64,000 nucleotides of DNA from Neostapfia colusana (Eukaryota > Streptophyta > Magnoliopsida > Poales > Poaceae), in contig JASWHV010000012.1 in the NCBI GenBank assembly GCA_030760725.1, positions 37,603,652 through 37,667,651 on the forward strand, written 5' to 3'. How positions within the stretch are numbered: the stretch's first letter is position 1; every line of letters begins with the position of its first letter. The notes beneath the pieces are model-generated. The model saw only the letters and a list, made by a program, of their open reading frames with translations, did not search any database and had not been told where the DNA came from. The position numbers and the translations under genes were made by a program. Shown here piece after piece: positions 21,214-32,338 of this stretch.

Positions 21214-22136
21214 CTCACTAAGATCCTGTTCTTTCTTTCTACGACACCATTTTGTTATGGTACATAGGGTGAGGAGTATTGATGATCTATTCCATTTTCA
21301 GCACAAAAGTGATCAAAGGATTGGTTTTTAAATTCAGTTCCGTTATCACTTCTAATTGCTTTTAATGATCCTGGGTGATCAATAGATAATCTAAGAAATA
21401 AAGCTCTAAAATGACTAAAAGCTTCATTCTTAGATGCCATAAAATAAACCCAAGAATATCTGGAATAATCATCAACAATCACAAGCACATACCATTTACC
21501 TCCGAAGGATTGAACACGTGCCGGACCTACTGTGTCAAGATGTAAAAGTTGTCCCGGTTCAGCTGTCATGGTCATTCTGAGAGGAGCATGTGAACCTGCA
21601 ACAAACTTAGCATGTCTACAAGAAGAGCACACAATATCATTGTCCCTTTTAAGCTTCGGCAGCCCACGTATGCGATCGAGAGCACTAACACGAGTAAGAT
21701 GATCAAAGCCTATGTGACCAAGTCTACGATGCTAAAAATATAGATCCTTTGTATCATTAGCAACTAGACACCGATGCTTAGAAGTTGACAAATCAAAATC
21801 AGCTTTAAAACTCTTCCAAACCTAGACATGTTAAACAAAAGCTCACCTTTTGAATCTACAACCTTGCAGCAATTTTTAGCAAAGCTAACCTCTAGATTTT
21901 CATCTAGCAATTGTGAAACCGAAAGCAAGTTGTATTTCAAATTTTTAAAGTGTAGAGATTGTTTACTCTAACCGAACCTTTAGCAATTATGGGAGTAGAA
22001 GAGTTATCGGCGAAAGTAACATTTTCTACACGTGACACAAAAGAGAGAGAGAGGAGAACCATTCTTTGTTACCGGTCATGTGGCGTGAGCAACCTGAATC
22101 CACAATCCAAATGTTCTCCTTCCTCAAACGTGAAAC
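21214..22136 (-). pseudogene. Copia-2 protease and integrase core
   Basis: The integrase frame (CSSCRHAK, LDTVGP, RSDNGTEF) is open at 21255-21632. The protease region to the right has single-base deletions (near 21735 and 21810) and a deletion of about 11 bp near 21947 compared with copia-1. The DSG protease motif region remains recognisable at about 22080-22110. Confidence 0.85.
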
Positions 22137-22139
22137 CTA

Positions 22140-24398
22140 CACAGCAGCACAATACGTCGATGACTCAATACTGGGGTTAGTTAAAAAGACTTTTAGGAAT
22201 CCAGTACTGAGTCACACGACGTCCAGCAGGAATAACACGCGAAAGCTGAGAAGGTACAGCAGGTTTATGAGCCAAACATCGAAAATTTTTGTTCCCAACT
22301 ACTGACTTAGAAGATGTGTTATATGTAGCACAAAAAAGAGTAGGTCCGGGAGCAAGTTTTTGACTCATTACAGCAGGTTGCAAGCTCCGAACATTCGGTC
22401 TAGCAGATTTTGCTTGGTTGTTATGTGATCTAGCAAGTATTCTTTGTTTCTTATCGTGTTTAGCTAGTCTATAACCAAAATCCATGACATGACCATCTCT
22501 ACCACAGTAGGTACAATGAAAAATAACCTTATTATCATGTCTAGATGAGCAAGCAACACGTTTATTAGAACCCGAATGGGACCGTACTCCTGCAGATTTG
22601 AAAATCACCTCTTTTTCTCTAGGAGCTGTTTGAATCAAACCGCTTCCTAATGACTTTACAACTTTAGGTGTGTGTGCATTAGCATGAGCATGAGAATTAA
22701 AACCTAAACCAGTTTTATCATTACAAGACTTGGAAGAATTCAGCAGCAAGTTTAGGTTCTTATTTGCATTAGAAAACCGATCTAGTGTCCTATGCATGTC
22801 ATCAAGTTTATTGGACAGATCAAAGCAGTTTTCACATGAAGTTTTTCCTTTTAGTTTGCAATTTGAACAATATTTAACTTCATGCACACGTAAAGCATTG
22901 TTCAAAATAGAAATCTCATCCATAGCATCATTTAGTTTCTTATTCAGATCATCACATGAAGAACAATGCAAATCAATTGTAGAACAACAAGCATCTTTCA
23001 AATTTTTATCATTAAGTGCAGCAAGCTCTTTGTTCTCTTCAATTTCAAGTTCAAGTTTATCAAGTGTAGATGCGTGTGCACTTCTTAAAGAGGATAATTG
23101 TTCATAAATCAAATCACATGAGGAACAAGAATCATCACTAGAAATCAAAGTTTTTAAATGATTAATTTCAGATTCTAGTGATTCAATTTTAACAACATTG
23201 TTCCTAAGTTTTTTATCCTTTTTCTTTAATATAACAGTGGCACGAGAAATAGCATCACACATTTCTTCGCAAGTGGGACATACCTCTTCATCGTCGCTGT
23301 TGTGTTCTGCCTTCTCGGAGCTTGAACTTGACTTGCTCGCCATGCAGCACATATTTGCCATAGCTTCTTCATCTTCATCACTACCGGTGTCCACATCACT
23401 TGAGCCGAATTCTTGAAGTGCAGAGATCATATTATGCACTATGTTGCGCATTGATAAATCTTTCTTCTTCTTATTCTTTGCAAACGATTTCTTCGGCCTT
23501 GTTTGCTTTTCTTCACGTGAAGTCGGACCTGAAAGGTTAGGGCACTCCGTATGAAAATGTCCGGTCTTACCACATTCAAAACATCATTGAGGTCCGGAGC
23601 TTCCTCTCCTTCTAGTTATCACATTTTGCAATGCTTTTGAGAACCGAGTAGAGATGAGTGCAAGCTCCTCCTCTGGAAACTCTTCAATCTGTTCAAGGGT
23701 TAGAGAGGACATCAAAGAGAGTGCACCACTAGATGATGATTGACTAGAACTAGACATGTCACGTTGCGAAACAAATGCAATAGACTTGTTGGGGTTTTTA
23801 CGTGAGATGATGTCAATTTCATGAGTTTTCAATTTAGAATAAAGCACGTCTAAAGTAACAGAACTCATGACAGTAGATTCACGAATAGATGTAACTTTCA
23901 TCTCCCAAATTGACATATCTAATGCTCCTAACAATTGTCTAGCATTTTAGCATCTGAAAAGTTAACATTGACACTACGCAAGTTGCTGAGAATTTTATTA
24001 AAGCAAGCAAAAAGGTCGTCAATTGACTCACCGGGTTGCATCTCAAAACGCATGTATTCTTTCTTGAACATATCTTGCCTTACCTCCTTGATCGTATTGG
24101 ATCCTTCATGGTAGTCACAAAGAGCTTTCCAAACATCATATGCAGATCGGAGGTGTGCAACACGGTTGAAGTCGCTTTGAGTCAATCCTTGGATGATCAA
24201 GTTGCAAGCCTTGTTGTTGTTGTCAACATCTCTCATGTTCGCAGCCGTAACTTGATCGTTGGGTGGTACATCGAAGTTCCGGTAGACCTTTTCCCATATG
24301 GCGAAGCCTTGCGCCTGTATGTAGGCCTCCATCTGCGCCTTCCAAACCTGAAAATCGATGCCATTGAACACACAAGGTTTTGCAGAGTACTTCTCCAT
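22140..24398 (-). pseudogene. Copia-2 gag (broken)
   Basis: Start codon at 24398 (MEKYSAKPC). An indel near 23935 shifts the capsid frame, and TGA replaces CGA just before zinc knuckle 1 (23584-23586; copia-1 has Arg). The long 424-codon frame 22177-23451 carries an acidic Ser-rich region, a predicted coiled-coil with repeated CxxC motifs (CPTCEEMC, CSSCD twice, CSNCKLKGKTSCENC) and zinc knuckle 2 with its third Cys changed to Gly (DFGYRL). A TAG at 22137-22139 divides gag from protease, as in copia-1. Confidence 0.9.
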
Positions 24399-24440
24399 GA
24401 TGGTTAGTCAAAACATGTGCAAATCACAAAGATTAGAGCA

Positions 24441-24458
24441 CCTTGGCTCTGATACCAA
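24441..24458 (-). promoter_or_regulatory. Primer-binding site, copia-2
   Basis: The minus strand reads TTGGTATCAGAGCCAAGG one base from the 5' LTR, complementary to initiator Met-tRNA. Confidence 0.93.
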
Positions 24459-24459
24459 T

Positions 24460-26080
24460 TGTAGGATCGAAGAGCACGTGAAAAGCTACCAGAGGGGGAT
24501 GAATGGTAGATTAAAACTTTTCGCAGCGGAAACAACAAAAACCCCTCAGCAAAAATCAATTGGTTAACGAAACCGTGTGTGCAAGTGTTTCAAACGTGTT
24601 AAACCGTGACAAATCAACTAGAGAGGTATAGAATCACGTCACGGATCTAATGCAACAACAATCACTTGCAAACACGAAGTAAAACTTGAGATACGATCAA
24701 AATATTAAACGAAGATCAATCTCTTCTACCCGATATAAAACAGATATGCTACACTGCAAAGAAACTCGTGTATCTCAAAAACTACAGATCCGAAGCTCGT
24801 GAAAATTTCACATATGATAGATAATTGAGTTGTGAAGACAACCCAAAAAGAATCACGTCAATCGGATCTGTAAAACTCGAGTTATAAATGAAACACCTAA
24901 GCAACGTCGGTCTGTCCAGAAACTCGGCGAGAAAGACTTGACCAAAAACAAGTCGGACGAACAAGGCACAAAAGCTCCTCGAAACTCTGAAATTTATTTA
25001 ATAGAAACACAAGAGGAACAGCCCAAAGTTCTCTGCCCACGAGAGCTCTGGCCTCCCTTGCTTTTATAGCCAGCCCTCATGCTAATCAATCCAATCTAGG
25101 ACTCCTACTCCTAATTGGACTCGTATCCTAACTTACCGTAACTACCCAAGACTCTCCTATTCGTAGATAGAAGCAATCGTGAGACTTCCAAACACCTTAG
25201 GAACGTCCTAAACATTCCTAAAACAACTCAACTTCGTGCCTAGCACGAAATCCTATCATAACCAACTCAAATCTTCCATATTTGAGCCATATCCGACTCA
25301 GCCTCAGCCTGAGTACGCAATCCAGCCGGTTGGACCTTTCCGACAAATTCTTTACGTCCACTTCTCTTCATCACGCCTTGGAACAATGTTGCCACATCCA
25401 TGCACTCCTTGTACACGTGCAAACACCTTCCAACGACGTGCACGCAACCTTTATATGCACTGCCCTTGATCCAAACATGCTGCGCGACCTCCCGATCAAC
25501 TCAACCACAGCTCCTCCCGAACTTGGTTGTTGGAACCTCATCTCCTCCCTGAGACTAGTCCAAGGATCCCGTCACCAGCCATGTCTTGAACTCAAGCAAC
25601 ACCTGCACATGAATAAACACCAATTCTTCCGAGCACAAGTCCTCGACTTGACTCACGTTAGTTCGAAAACCACAACACCTTACATGAGCACGTCACATAA
25701 GCATGTTGCAAACCATATCAAATGATAACAGCCATAACCACCAAAACACACCAAAAACTTAGCAAATTAATACTAAGCAAACCTTCCCATAAAGCAAGTT
25801 TGAAACATTGCGAGTTAAAAGCAAAAACAAGACGCTGCAGTTCTACGAGTTGAACTTCACGGGAGCTCCCTAAAAACAAGCTCCGGACCTCACAGAAGCT
25901 CTCCGGACCTTGCAGGAGCTCTCCGGACCTTGCGTCAGACCTTGCCAACACTTGGCGGACCTAACAAGGAACTTGTCGGACCTTGGCACAGAAGAATGTT
26001 TTGGCAATATTCAAAACTTTGAATGTTAATGCTAACTTTTATCCTAATTGCCAATGTATTCAGCACACATAGGTCTCACA
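24460..26080 (-). repeat. 5' LTR of copia-2
   Basis: TGTAGGATCG to TCTCACA, 1621 bp, the same length as the copia-1 LTR. TATA box at 25061-25068. Confidence 0.95.
25061..25068 (-). promoter_or_regulatory. TATA box of copia-2 5' LTR
   Basis: The minus strand reads TATAAAAG in the same context as copia-1 (6157-6164). Confidence 0.65.
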
Positions 26081-26085
26081 CAATG
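26081..26085 (+). other. Target-site duplication CAATG, right copy (copia-2)
   Basis: Perfect repeat of 16343-16347. The host RT frame resumes immediately after it. Confidence 0.95.
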
Positions 26086-26633
26086 AACACCACAATGAAC
26101 TTGTCCAGCTCCGGCATGAACACCGAGTTCATGAGATACATGAAATGTGCTGGAGCATTAGTGAGACCAAAAGACATGAAGAGATATTCGTATAAGCTAT
26201 ATCTCGTCAAGAAGGCTGTCTTCGGGATATCCTCCGCCCGGATTTTTATTTGATGATACCCGGAGCTAAGGTCCATCTTCGAGAACACCCTTGCACCCAC
26301 AAGCTTATCAAACAGGATGTCAATACGGGGCAGTGGATATTTGTTCTTGCTGGTGACGGCGTTGAGCGGCCGGTAATCCACAAACAGCCTCAAGGTTTCA
26401 TCCTTCTTCTTGACGAACAGCGCCGAGCATCCCCAAGGCGAGGAACTCGACCTAATGAAACCCTTGCTCAACAAATCATTGAGCTGTTCTTTCAACTCAG
26501 CCAGCTCATTTGGAGCCATCTTGTATGGTCTCCGTGATATGGGAGTAGTCCCGGGTGCAAGTTCAACCTTGAACTCCACATCCCGTTTAGGTGGCATGCC
26601 CGGAAGATCATCCGGGAACATGTCGGGATACTC
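26086..26633 (-). pseudogene. Gypsy A reverse transcriptase, first part
   Basis: RT fingers and palm up to the active site: GFIRSSSSPWG, LFVKKKDETLRL, NKYPLPRID, FSKMDLSSGYHQI, MSFGLTNAPAHFM, LDKFIVVFI. It is cut by copia-2 exactly before the two catalytic Asp codons. It is separated from protease by TGA 26634-26636, where B has Arg. Confidence 0.9.
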
Positions 26634-28299
26634 TCAGACTACAGGAATGTCCTCTAACTTGGAAGCTTCAGTAGTATACGTGGCTGAAACTTCCGGGACT
26701 GGATTATCTAGTATGAGGGACTGCGGACGGTGTAATGGGGAGTTGAGGTGAACCGTCCGTGATAATGTTTCTAGGACAGCGCCATGGTAACTTAGCCATG
26801 ACATCCCTAAGATTGCATCAATCTTCTGTCCCTCAAGAATAATCATGGTAGTGGGATATATCTTCCCACCTAAGCACAGTGGTGCCTTCGGAATCATTAT
26901 AGTTGCTGAAATCTTTCCTCCCGGTGAGCAAATCATATAAGAGCACTCAGTTAGAAAGGCTTCCAGTTGATGCTTAACCACATATGATGCACTTATGAAG
27001 TTGTGGGTTGCACCAGAATCAAATAATATGATGATTGCTTGATCGTTGAGAGTGAACGTACCCGCCAGCATGTTTTCTCCCTCCGGGGTGTCCTCATTGT
27101 CGAGGTTGCGAACGGCCCCGGTTCCCTGACCAACCTTCGTGATCGGAGGTCGGCCTCGAGCACTGCCCTGATATTGGGCTTGCCCGCTGCTCTGCTGCCC
27201 CTGGGGACAGTTCTTCGTGAAATGGCTCGCTTGGCCACACGTGTAGCAGTTGTAGCGAGGCGGTCCTCCGCTGATCGGCGGACGGAAACCCGGGGCACGT
27301 TGTGGCGGTGGAAACGCCCAGGGTACCATCTGCTGCTGCTGTGGCGGTCGTGATGGTGGCATCGGCGGTCGGAACGGAGGTGTCTGGAAAGAACAACCCT
27401 CGAACTGCTGAGGTCGCGCCGGTGGATGCCACTGCTGACCGGATGGTGTCCGATACACCATGCGGTATTTTTGAGGGGCTCCACCCCCGCTGCTTGGTGG
27501 AGTGCTGCGCTTTTGCTGCTCAGCTGCCAATTCCCGCTGCTGAGCCTCTTCTTGCATGATCGCGGAGTTGACGAGATCGTTGAACGTGCCGTGATTGCAT
27601 TGTACAAGATGTGTCTTCATCTCGGGATTTAACCTCCGATAGAAATGCTCTCGCTTCTTCTCCTTGGTGGAGACATAATCTGATGCATACTGCGCCAGAT
27701 GGTTGAAGGCACGGGAGTAGTCGTGACCACTCCTCCCGCCCTGCTTCAGCTCCAAGAACTCTTGGAACTTCCGCTTCATTAACCCGGGAGGTATATGGTA
27801 GGCGCGGAACGCCTCCCGGAATTCTTCCCACTCCACGGCGTGGCCAGCCGGCAGTGAGGCAACATAGTTCGCCCACCATGCACCAGCAGCACCGTGAAGC
27901 TGCTGCGCCGCAAAGAGAGTCTTCTGCCGCTCCGTGCATTGGAGCACCCGAACTTAGACTCGATCGTCTGCAGCAAATTGTCGGCATCCAGGGGTTCTAC
28001 CGCTTCGGTGAACACCGGAGGGTGCGTACTGATGAAGTCCGAGTACATCACAGTGTGGGGCTCACGAGGCCCCCTCTCATGACGCCCCCCACCGGGGACG
28101 TATTCTACACAATCTTGCAGAGCAGATCGGTATGCTCCTCATGATTACCCACCAGTGCCGCAATCACATCCACTAGTGTAAGCGGAGGCGGCGGTGGTGG
28201 TTGTTGCTGCGGGGTACTGTCGTAGGCAGGTGGCTGGGAGTCATCACCCCCCTGGTGGCTAGAGCCACCGACCTCATGTGTGGCCCGTGTACGAACCAT
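26634..28299 (-). pseudogene. Gypsy A gag and protease
   Basis: Gag start codon at 28299 (MVRTRATHEVGG). The N-terminal part is open to 28105, then shifts frame (27779-28051, and from 27947 on). The 437-codon frame 26634-27947 covers the capsid (FREAFRAYHIPPG, FLELKQGGRS), a Pro/Gln-rich stretch, an intact zinc knuckle (CYTCGQASHFTKNC) and an aspartic protease with intact active site (LFDSGATHNFIS) plus ILGMSWL. It ends at TGA 26634-26636. Compared with B, about 330 bp immediately upstream of the start codon is missing. Confidence 0.9.
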
Positions 28300-29932
28300 A
28301 TCTTTCACTAGTTGGAGATAACAACTCATGAGTATGTTCTACCCCATTGGAAGTACTTAAACCCCCTAGGGTACAACAATCTCTCAAATGAGTTCAACTG
28401 TCCATCCCCCTGCCAGAATGACCAGTTTCTACATATTCCAGATTTTGACCTGGTACATGGCATTTTCATAACTCAAGTTGAATACCAAAGTTAAAGTTAA
28501 CTTCAGTATCTTTCCAACGAGTATTTATTTTCCCTCAGATCTTCTATGGTTAAGAAGATATGATAATTCGAAATTAACAGAATTTCTGGAAGAATTTCAA
28601 CAGCACCTCCTTTGGAAGTTGCTGTTTTCAACTGTAATTTCCACTGAATTCCGTGCTGCAATTGCAGAAACTCTGAATTACAAAAATGTAACACATCTCC
28701 TACCCTTTCCAGAAATGTATCATATGATAATTTTAAATTTTTCTACAGGAAGGTATGCCTGAAAAAAAAACACTCCAGAGAGTTTTTGAACCTGTCCTGG
28801 TTCTGGACAGTTTACAATTATCTGGAATTTCAACCAATTTAAGGTGTGATTCTGCTCTGGAAGTATACAAAAAAGTTGTAGAGTATTTAAACAACTTTCG
28901 ATAACTATATCCCACACCTCCATTGGCTAAATAATCTGTGATTTATGCTCTGTTAAAGTTCAGCAACTTGCTGCCAAAACAGCGCACTCTGTTTTTCAAT
29001 CCCTTTGAACTAACTAGTCAACTATTGAATTTTTCTACCCAACCAGGGTCCTACATATTGATACTTGGTTATTTTAGTTCCTTTTTACCATTATACTTCA
29101 TGCAAATTCCTATTATATGCCGGTACTACATTCCTTACAAAAAGAAAATCCTAACCGGATTATACCGGCCTATACGTCTCAATTGTGGCACTAAACGGTC
29201 TCTCGCACACGTATACTACACGGGATACATACTTGGTTAGTACCTGCAGAAGAAAACACAATAGTGATGCACTCAAGGGTTGTTTTTATTTCAGGCAGGT
29301 CCCTATTTGAAAGTAAATACATACGCCCATATCATTGTCATACGTCCGTTCTTGAGTTAAGCCACGTCTCAAGGTACGTGATCGTGTTTTTACACCACAC
29401 GACGGGGAACCCGAGTAGAGCACGGACGGCTCGTCACGGTTGGGAATTTTATCAACCCAACAGATACCACCTACTGCCCTGCAGGGCACACCGATGGCAA
29501 GTGCTGCGTATGTCCTCCTAGGCTATTTCTGGAAGAACACACTATCGCATTACTGACCACATGATAAGGTCTCCACTTTCTTGCCTAATGCACGCTAGGG
29601 ATCAGCATTTCATATGAACTCAGGAACATGAATAGTCCAAGAGTTTCATATTAATGTCTCACACCAAGCTGTGAGACCTATCCCTGAACCACATTCCTCG
29701 TCGGGGGAGCTAACCGAAATTGACCCGCTTTCGGTGGCGTTCCTTACCATTTTTTTACCGAAGCGTAGGTGTGTCATTACATAATTAAAATTCAGAATTA
29801 TAACACATATGTTAGTCATGCCACTTTAAGTAACTATGCTAACATAGTCCTTACTTGGGCATACTAGCGAATCCTCACCGTAATCCTAGGTTTTCCTGTA
29901 ATACAGTCCTTAATTAGTGTGTTATCCTCAAT
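28300..29932 (-). other. Gypsy A 5' leader, non-coding
   Basis: 1.6 kb between primer site and gag without a significant frame on the sense strand. It aligns with B 52189-53814. It includes AT-rich stretches and the conserved segment around 29480-29740. Confidence 0.7.
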
Positions 29933-29947
29933 GCAGCTCTGATACCA
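29933..29947 (-). promoter_or_regulatory. Primer-binding site, gypsy A
   Basis: The minus strand reads TGGTATCAGAGCTGC three bases from the LTR end, complementary to initiator Met-tRNA. Confidence 0.88.
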
Positions 29948-29950
29948 GCC

Positions 29951-31162
29951 TGTGACGGACCGGAATCCGTACGCCCAAGATCTCCAAGGGTGGTGCCGCA
30001 CGATGCGACACCCGACAGCAGACAGCATAAGAACGACATTTTATTACATAGAAAACCAACTGAACATGTACAAAATAGTACAAGACTTCAGTTACAAACT
30101 ATGTATTGAGATTACAACGGCGGAAGCTAAGTTTATACAACTCACGCCCATCTATCTAGCCAAAGTCGGTTGTCCAGCCCTATGGACAACCCACACTAGC
30201 TCCACTCTGCAGCTCAGCGCGGCGTGTACGGCTCCCACTCGGCAGTGGTCCCCGATGGAGGGTAGCCCTCGCCGGTGGACTCAAACCCCGAGTCCGTGGG
30301 GTAGTCCTCACCTGAAAACACTCAGAGCAGCAACCGTGAGCATGATGGCTCAGCAAGTCTTAACCGACTCACCTATCTATGAAACTCTACATGCCATTCG
30401 TAACCCACATGGGATGGCATATTGCAGCAAAGGACATGCCTACAAGTTCATCCTTATTTCATCTTTTAGCCACAAGTTAACAGTTCAAGAATCTGAACTT
30501 TGATATGCGATATTTGGTGGCACACATGTAACAATACAATTTATAATATCAGCAGAATTGAATCACAACATTCCATCATTTAGCTACGTCACGACACAGT
30601 GAACAAGCGGTACTCATAACCGCGAGGAACGGTGAATTGACTCGATATACACCTGCAGGGATACCCGAATAGCACGTCACGTACGCCCACCCGTGGAGCT
30701 GCACAGCACGCTCACTCGATGTCGTACGGGACAACCTTTCACCAAACAGCCCAAACGTCGAACCGGTCGCACACAAACGGACAGGATGTTCCCTACACGG
30801 AGCATCTCTCTATGCCCGTTAGCGGATTTCCACCTTGCTGCCGTCATCCTACACCTATAAATCGGTGCGTTATGTCTCGACGCCCTGAGGTATAGGTTAC
30901 ATCAGTTTATCGGACCCCATATATCTGATATGCCTTTGGTACATTCAAACTTGCTCAGCGGGGCCGCAAACAGATCGGTCCTCAATCGACACGGACAGGG
31001 ATGCGCCCACAAGACATCCTCTTGCTGCGCCCTAGCCCCTGCCTGGTCTCATTTTCTGACTAAAGTGATCTCACCTCGCTCGAACCAATCCCGTGTGTCC
31101 CAAATCCTATACTTGCGAGTAGATTCCAACTACTCGACTTGTACCGAAGTTCTATGAACATT
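29951..31162 (-). repeat. Gypsy A 5' LTR, left part
   Basis: Starts TGTGACGGACCGG and aligns to B 53833 to about 55045, then stops where LTR G begins (31163). It carries the candidate terminal exon 30214-30311 and the conserved block about 30610-31080. The remainder of this LTR may be the fragment 45216-47267. Confidence 0.88.
30214..30311 (-). other. Candidate terminal exon in LTR A
   Basis: 98 bp on the minus strand, after TGTTTTCAG (AG at 30313-30312), open in the same frame as LTR F and ending EWEPYTPR with TGA. AATAAA (revcomp 30040-30045) lies downstream. The matching 81-bp exon is not present in this LTR part. Confidence 0.42.
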
Positions 31163-31229
31163 TGTAACACCCTCAAATTCATTTCCATGCATTGCATACA
31201 TTTTTCATGTGGAGAAACACTATAAAAGA

Positions 31230-31443
31230 AGTAGAAATGGAGAAAGAACCATAGAAATGGAGAAAAGAACCATAGAAATAGAGAAAGGACATATAGAAAT
31301 GGAGAATGGGGCACGGAAATGGAGAAGGGCAATGTAGAAATGGAGAATGTGACATAGAAATGGAGATGAGAATGTAGAAATGGAGAGTGGGACAAAGAAA
31401 TGGAAAGGGGAATGTAGAAATGGAGCAAGTGACATAGAAAGGG
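31230..31443 (+). repeat. 20-21 bp periodic array TAGAAATGGAGAA, 11 units
   Basis: Units start near 31232, 31252, 31273, 31293, 31314, 31335, 31355, 31375, 31395, 31415 and 31435. The period of about 20.5 bp equals two turns of B-DNA. It lies about 200-410 bp upstream of the TATA box. Minus-strand frames through it (Phe/Ser/Ile/Leu-rich) are artefacts of the repeat. Confidence 0.88.
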
Positions 31444-31642
31444 TAAGGAATGGGAAAAAGATAGCTGAAATGAGCTATTTTCAATTTCCCCGAAATTTCC
31501 CCAAATCCTCCAAATTCCCCAATTCCCAAAAAAGGGGAATTTTCTCCACATTTGGGGAATTTTCCCCCCATTGCTGCCGCACCAAATTAAATGGGGAAAA
31601 GTTTGTTAGGATTTAGTTCCAATTGAAGTAGGTTCCCCCCCT

Positions 31643-31650
31643 TATAAATA
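31643..31650 (+). promoter_or_regulatory. TATA box of gypsy G 5' LTR
   Basis: TATAAATA followed by GAACCCA between C-rich tracts; shared with the E family. Confidence 0.75.
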
Positions 31651-31780
31651 GAACCCAAACCCCCCCTTTTGGCCGCAGCCCCCCCTCCTCTCTCTCTTCC
31701 CCTCCCAAGTCGGCGACTTGGAGGCCCTAGCCCCCAACTCGCCGAGTTGCCCCCCCCCTCGCCGGAGTTTGGTCGCCGGT

Positions 31781-31884
31781 GAGCCCCGCCGTTGAGCCCC
31801 ACCGTCAAGCCCCGTCATCGAGCCCCGCCGTCGAGCCCCGTCGTCGAGACCCGCCGACGAGCCCCGTCACGCCTCGCCATCGTC
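31781..31884 (+). repeat. 13-bp GC-rich minisatellite, 8 units
   Basis: GAGCCCCGCCGTC-type units, the last two degenerate, located just downstream of the TATA box in the presumed leader. The 3' LTR has 10 units (43705-43834). Confidence 0.85.
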
Positions 31885-32338
31885 GGAAAAGAACCGACGA
31901 TCTGTCCTGCCCAAATCATCCATAGAAAAATTCCCCACTGCTGCCATTGCTAGAAGGAAGGCCCTGCCACCAAGGAGGAAGTGAGTTAGGTCCCCATTAC
32001 CCATCTTACGATGTTGCCGCTGTTTCTATGAGTCCGTTTTCTTCACCCTCTTCGAACATAAACTTTTCCGTGTGGACAGATCATGTTTTGATCAGTTTTT
32101 GACGGTGGGATTGATCTAGATCTTGAGTCAAGATCATCACCACGTCCACACTTGATCCCTACACCCTTGTTCATCATAAAACCCCATAAAGCCCATTAAA
32201 ACATGCAAGAACACGTACAAACTGGTTTAATAAAACAGCACCATAGGATTTGCATTCATCTACCTCATTGCATCTTGAGTAAAGTTTGTGCATGATGATT
32301 GATTGCTGTAAATTTTGTATGTGTGTGATCGTGAGTAG

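Larger units (their letters stand above)
16348..26080 (-). mobile_element. Copia-2: complete Sirevirus-like Ty1/copia element (9733 bp)
   Basis: Both LTRs, primer site, polypurine tract and all domains are present, flanked by CAATG duplications. The LTRs (1604 and 1621 bp) show about 20 differences in their first ~300 bp by eye, so the insertion is not recent. Coding capacity is lost through stops and frameshifts, three of which are shared with copia-1. It sits in the RT active-site codons of gypsy A. Confidence 0.96.
15844..31162 (-). mobile_element. Gypsy A: Tekay-like chromovirus, interrupted and truncated
   Basis: Minus-strand element in three visible parts: 5' LTR part 29951-31162, internal gag to mid-RT 26086-29950, and RT to RNase H 15844-16347. 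Copia-2 separates the last two, D' cuts off the 3' part at 15843, and G interrupts the 5' LTR at 31162/31163. It closely resembles B (45216-57645). Removing copia-2 and one CAATG rejoins the RT frame exactly as in B. Confidence 0.9.

Noticed and set aside
31060..31571. Minus-strand ORFs of 130-163 codons rich in Phe, Ser, Ile and Leu (also 43053-43471)
   Set aside because: They are translations of the 20-bp periodic array and neighbouring purine-rich LTR sequence; no domain, and they run opposite to the LTR promoter.
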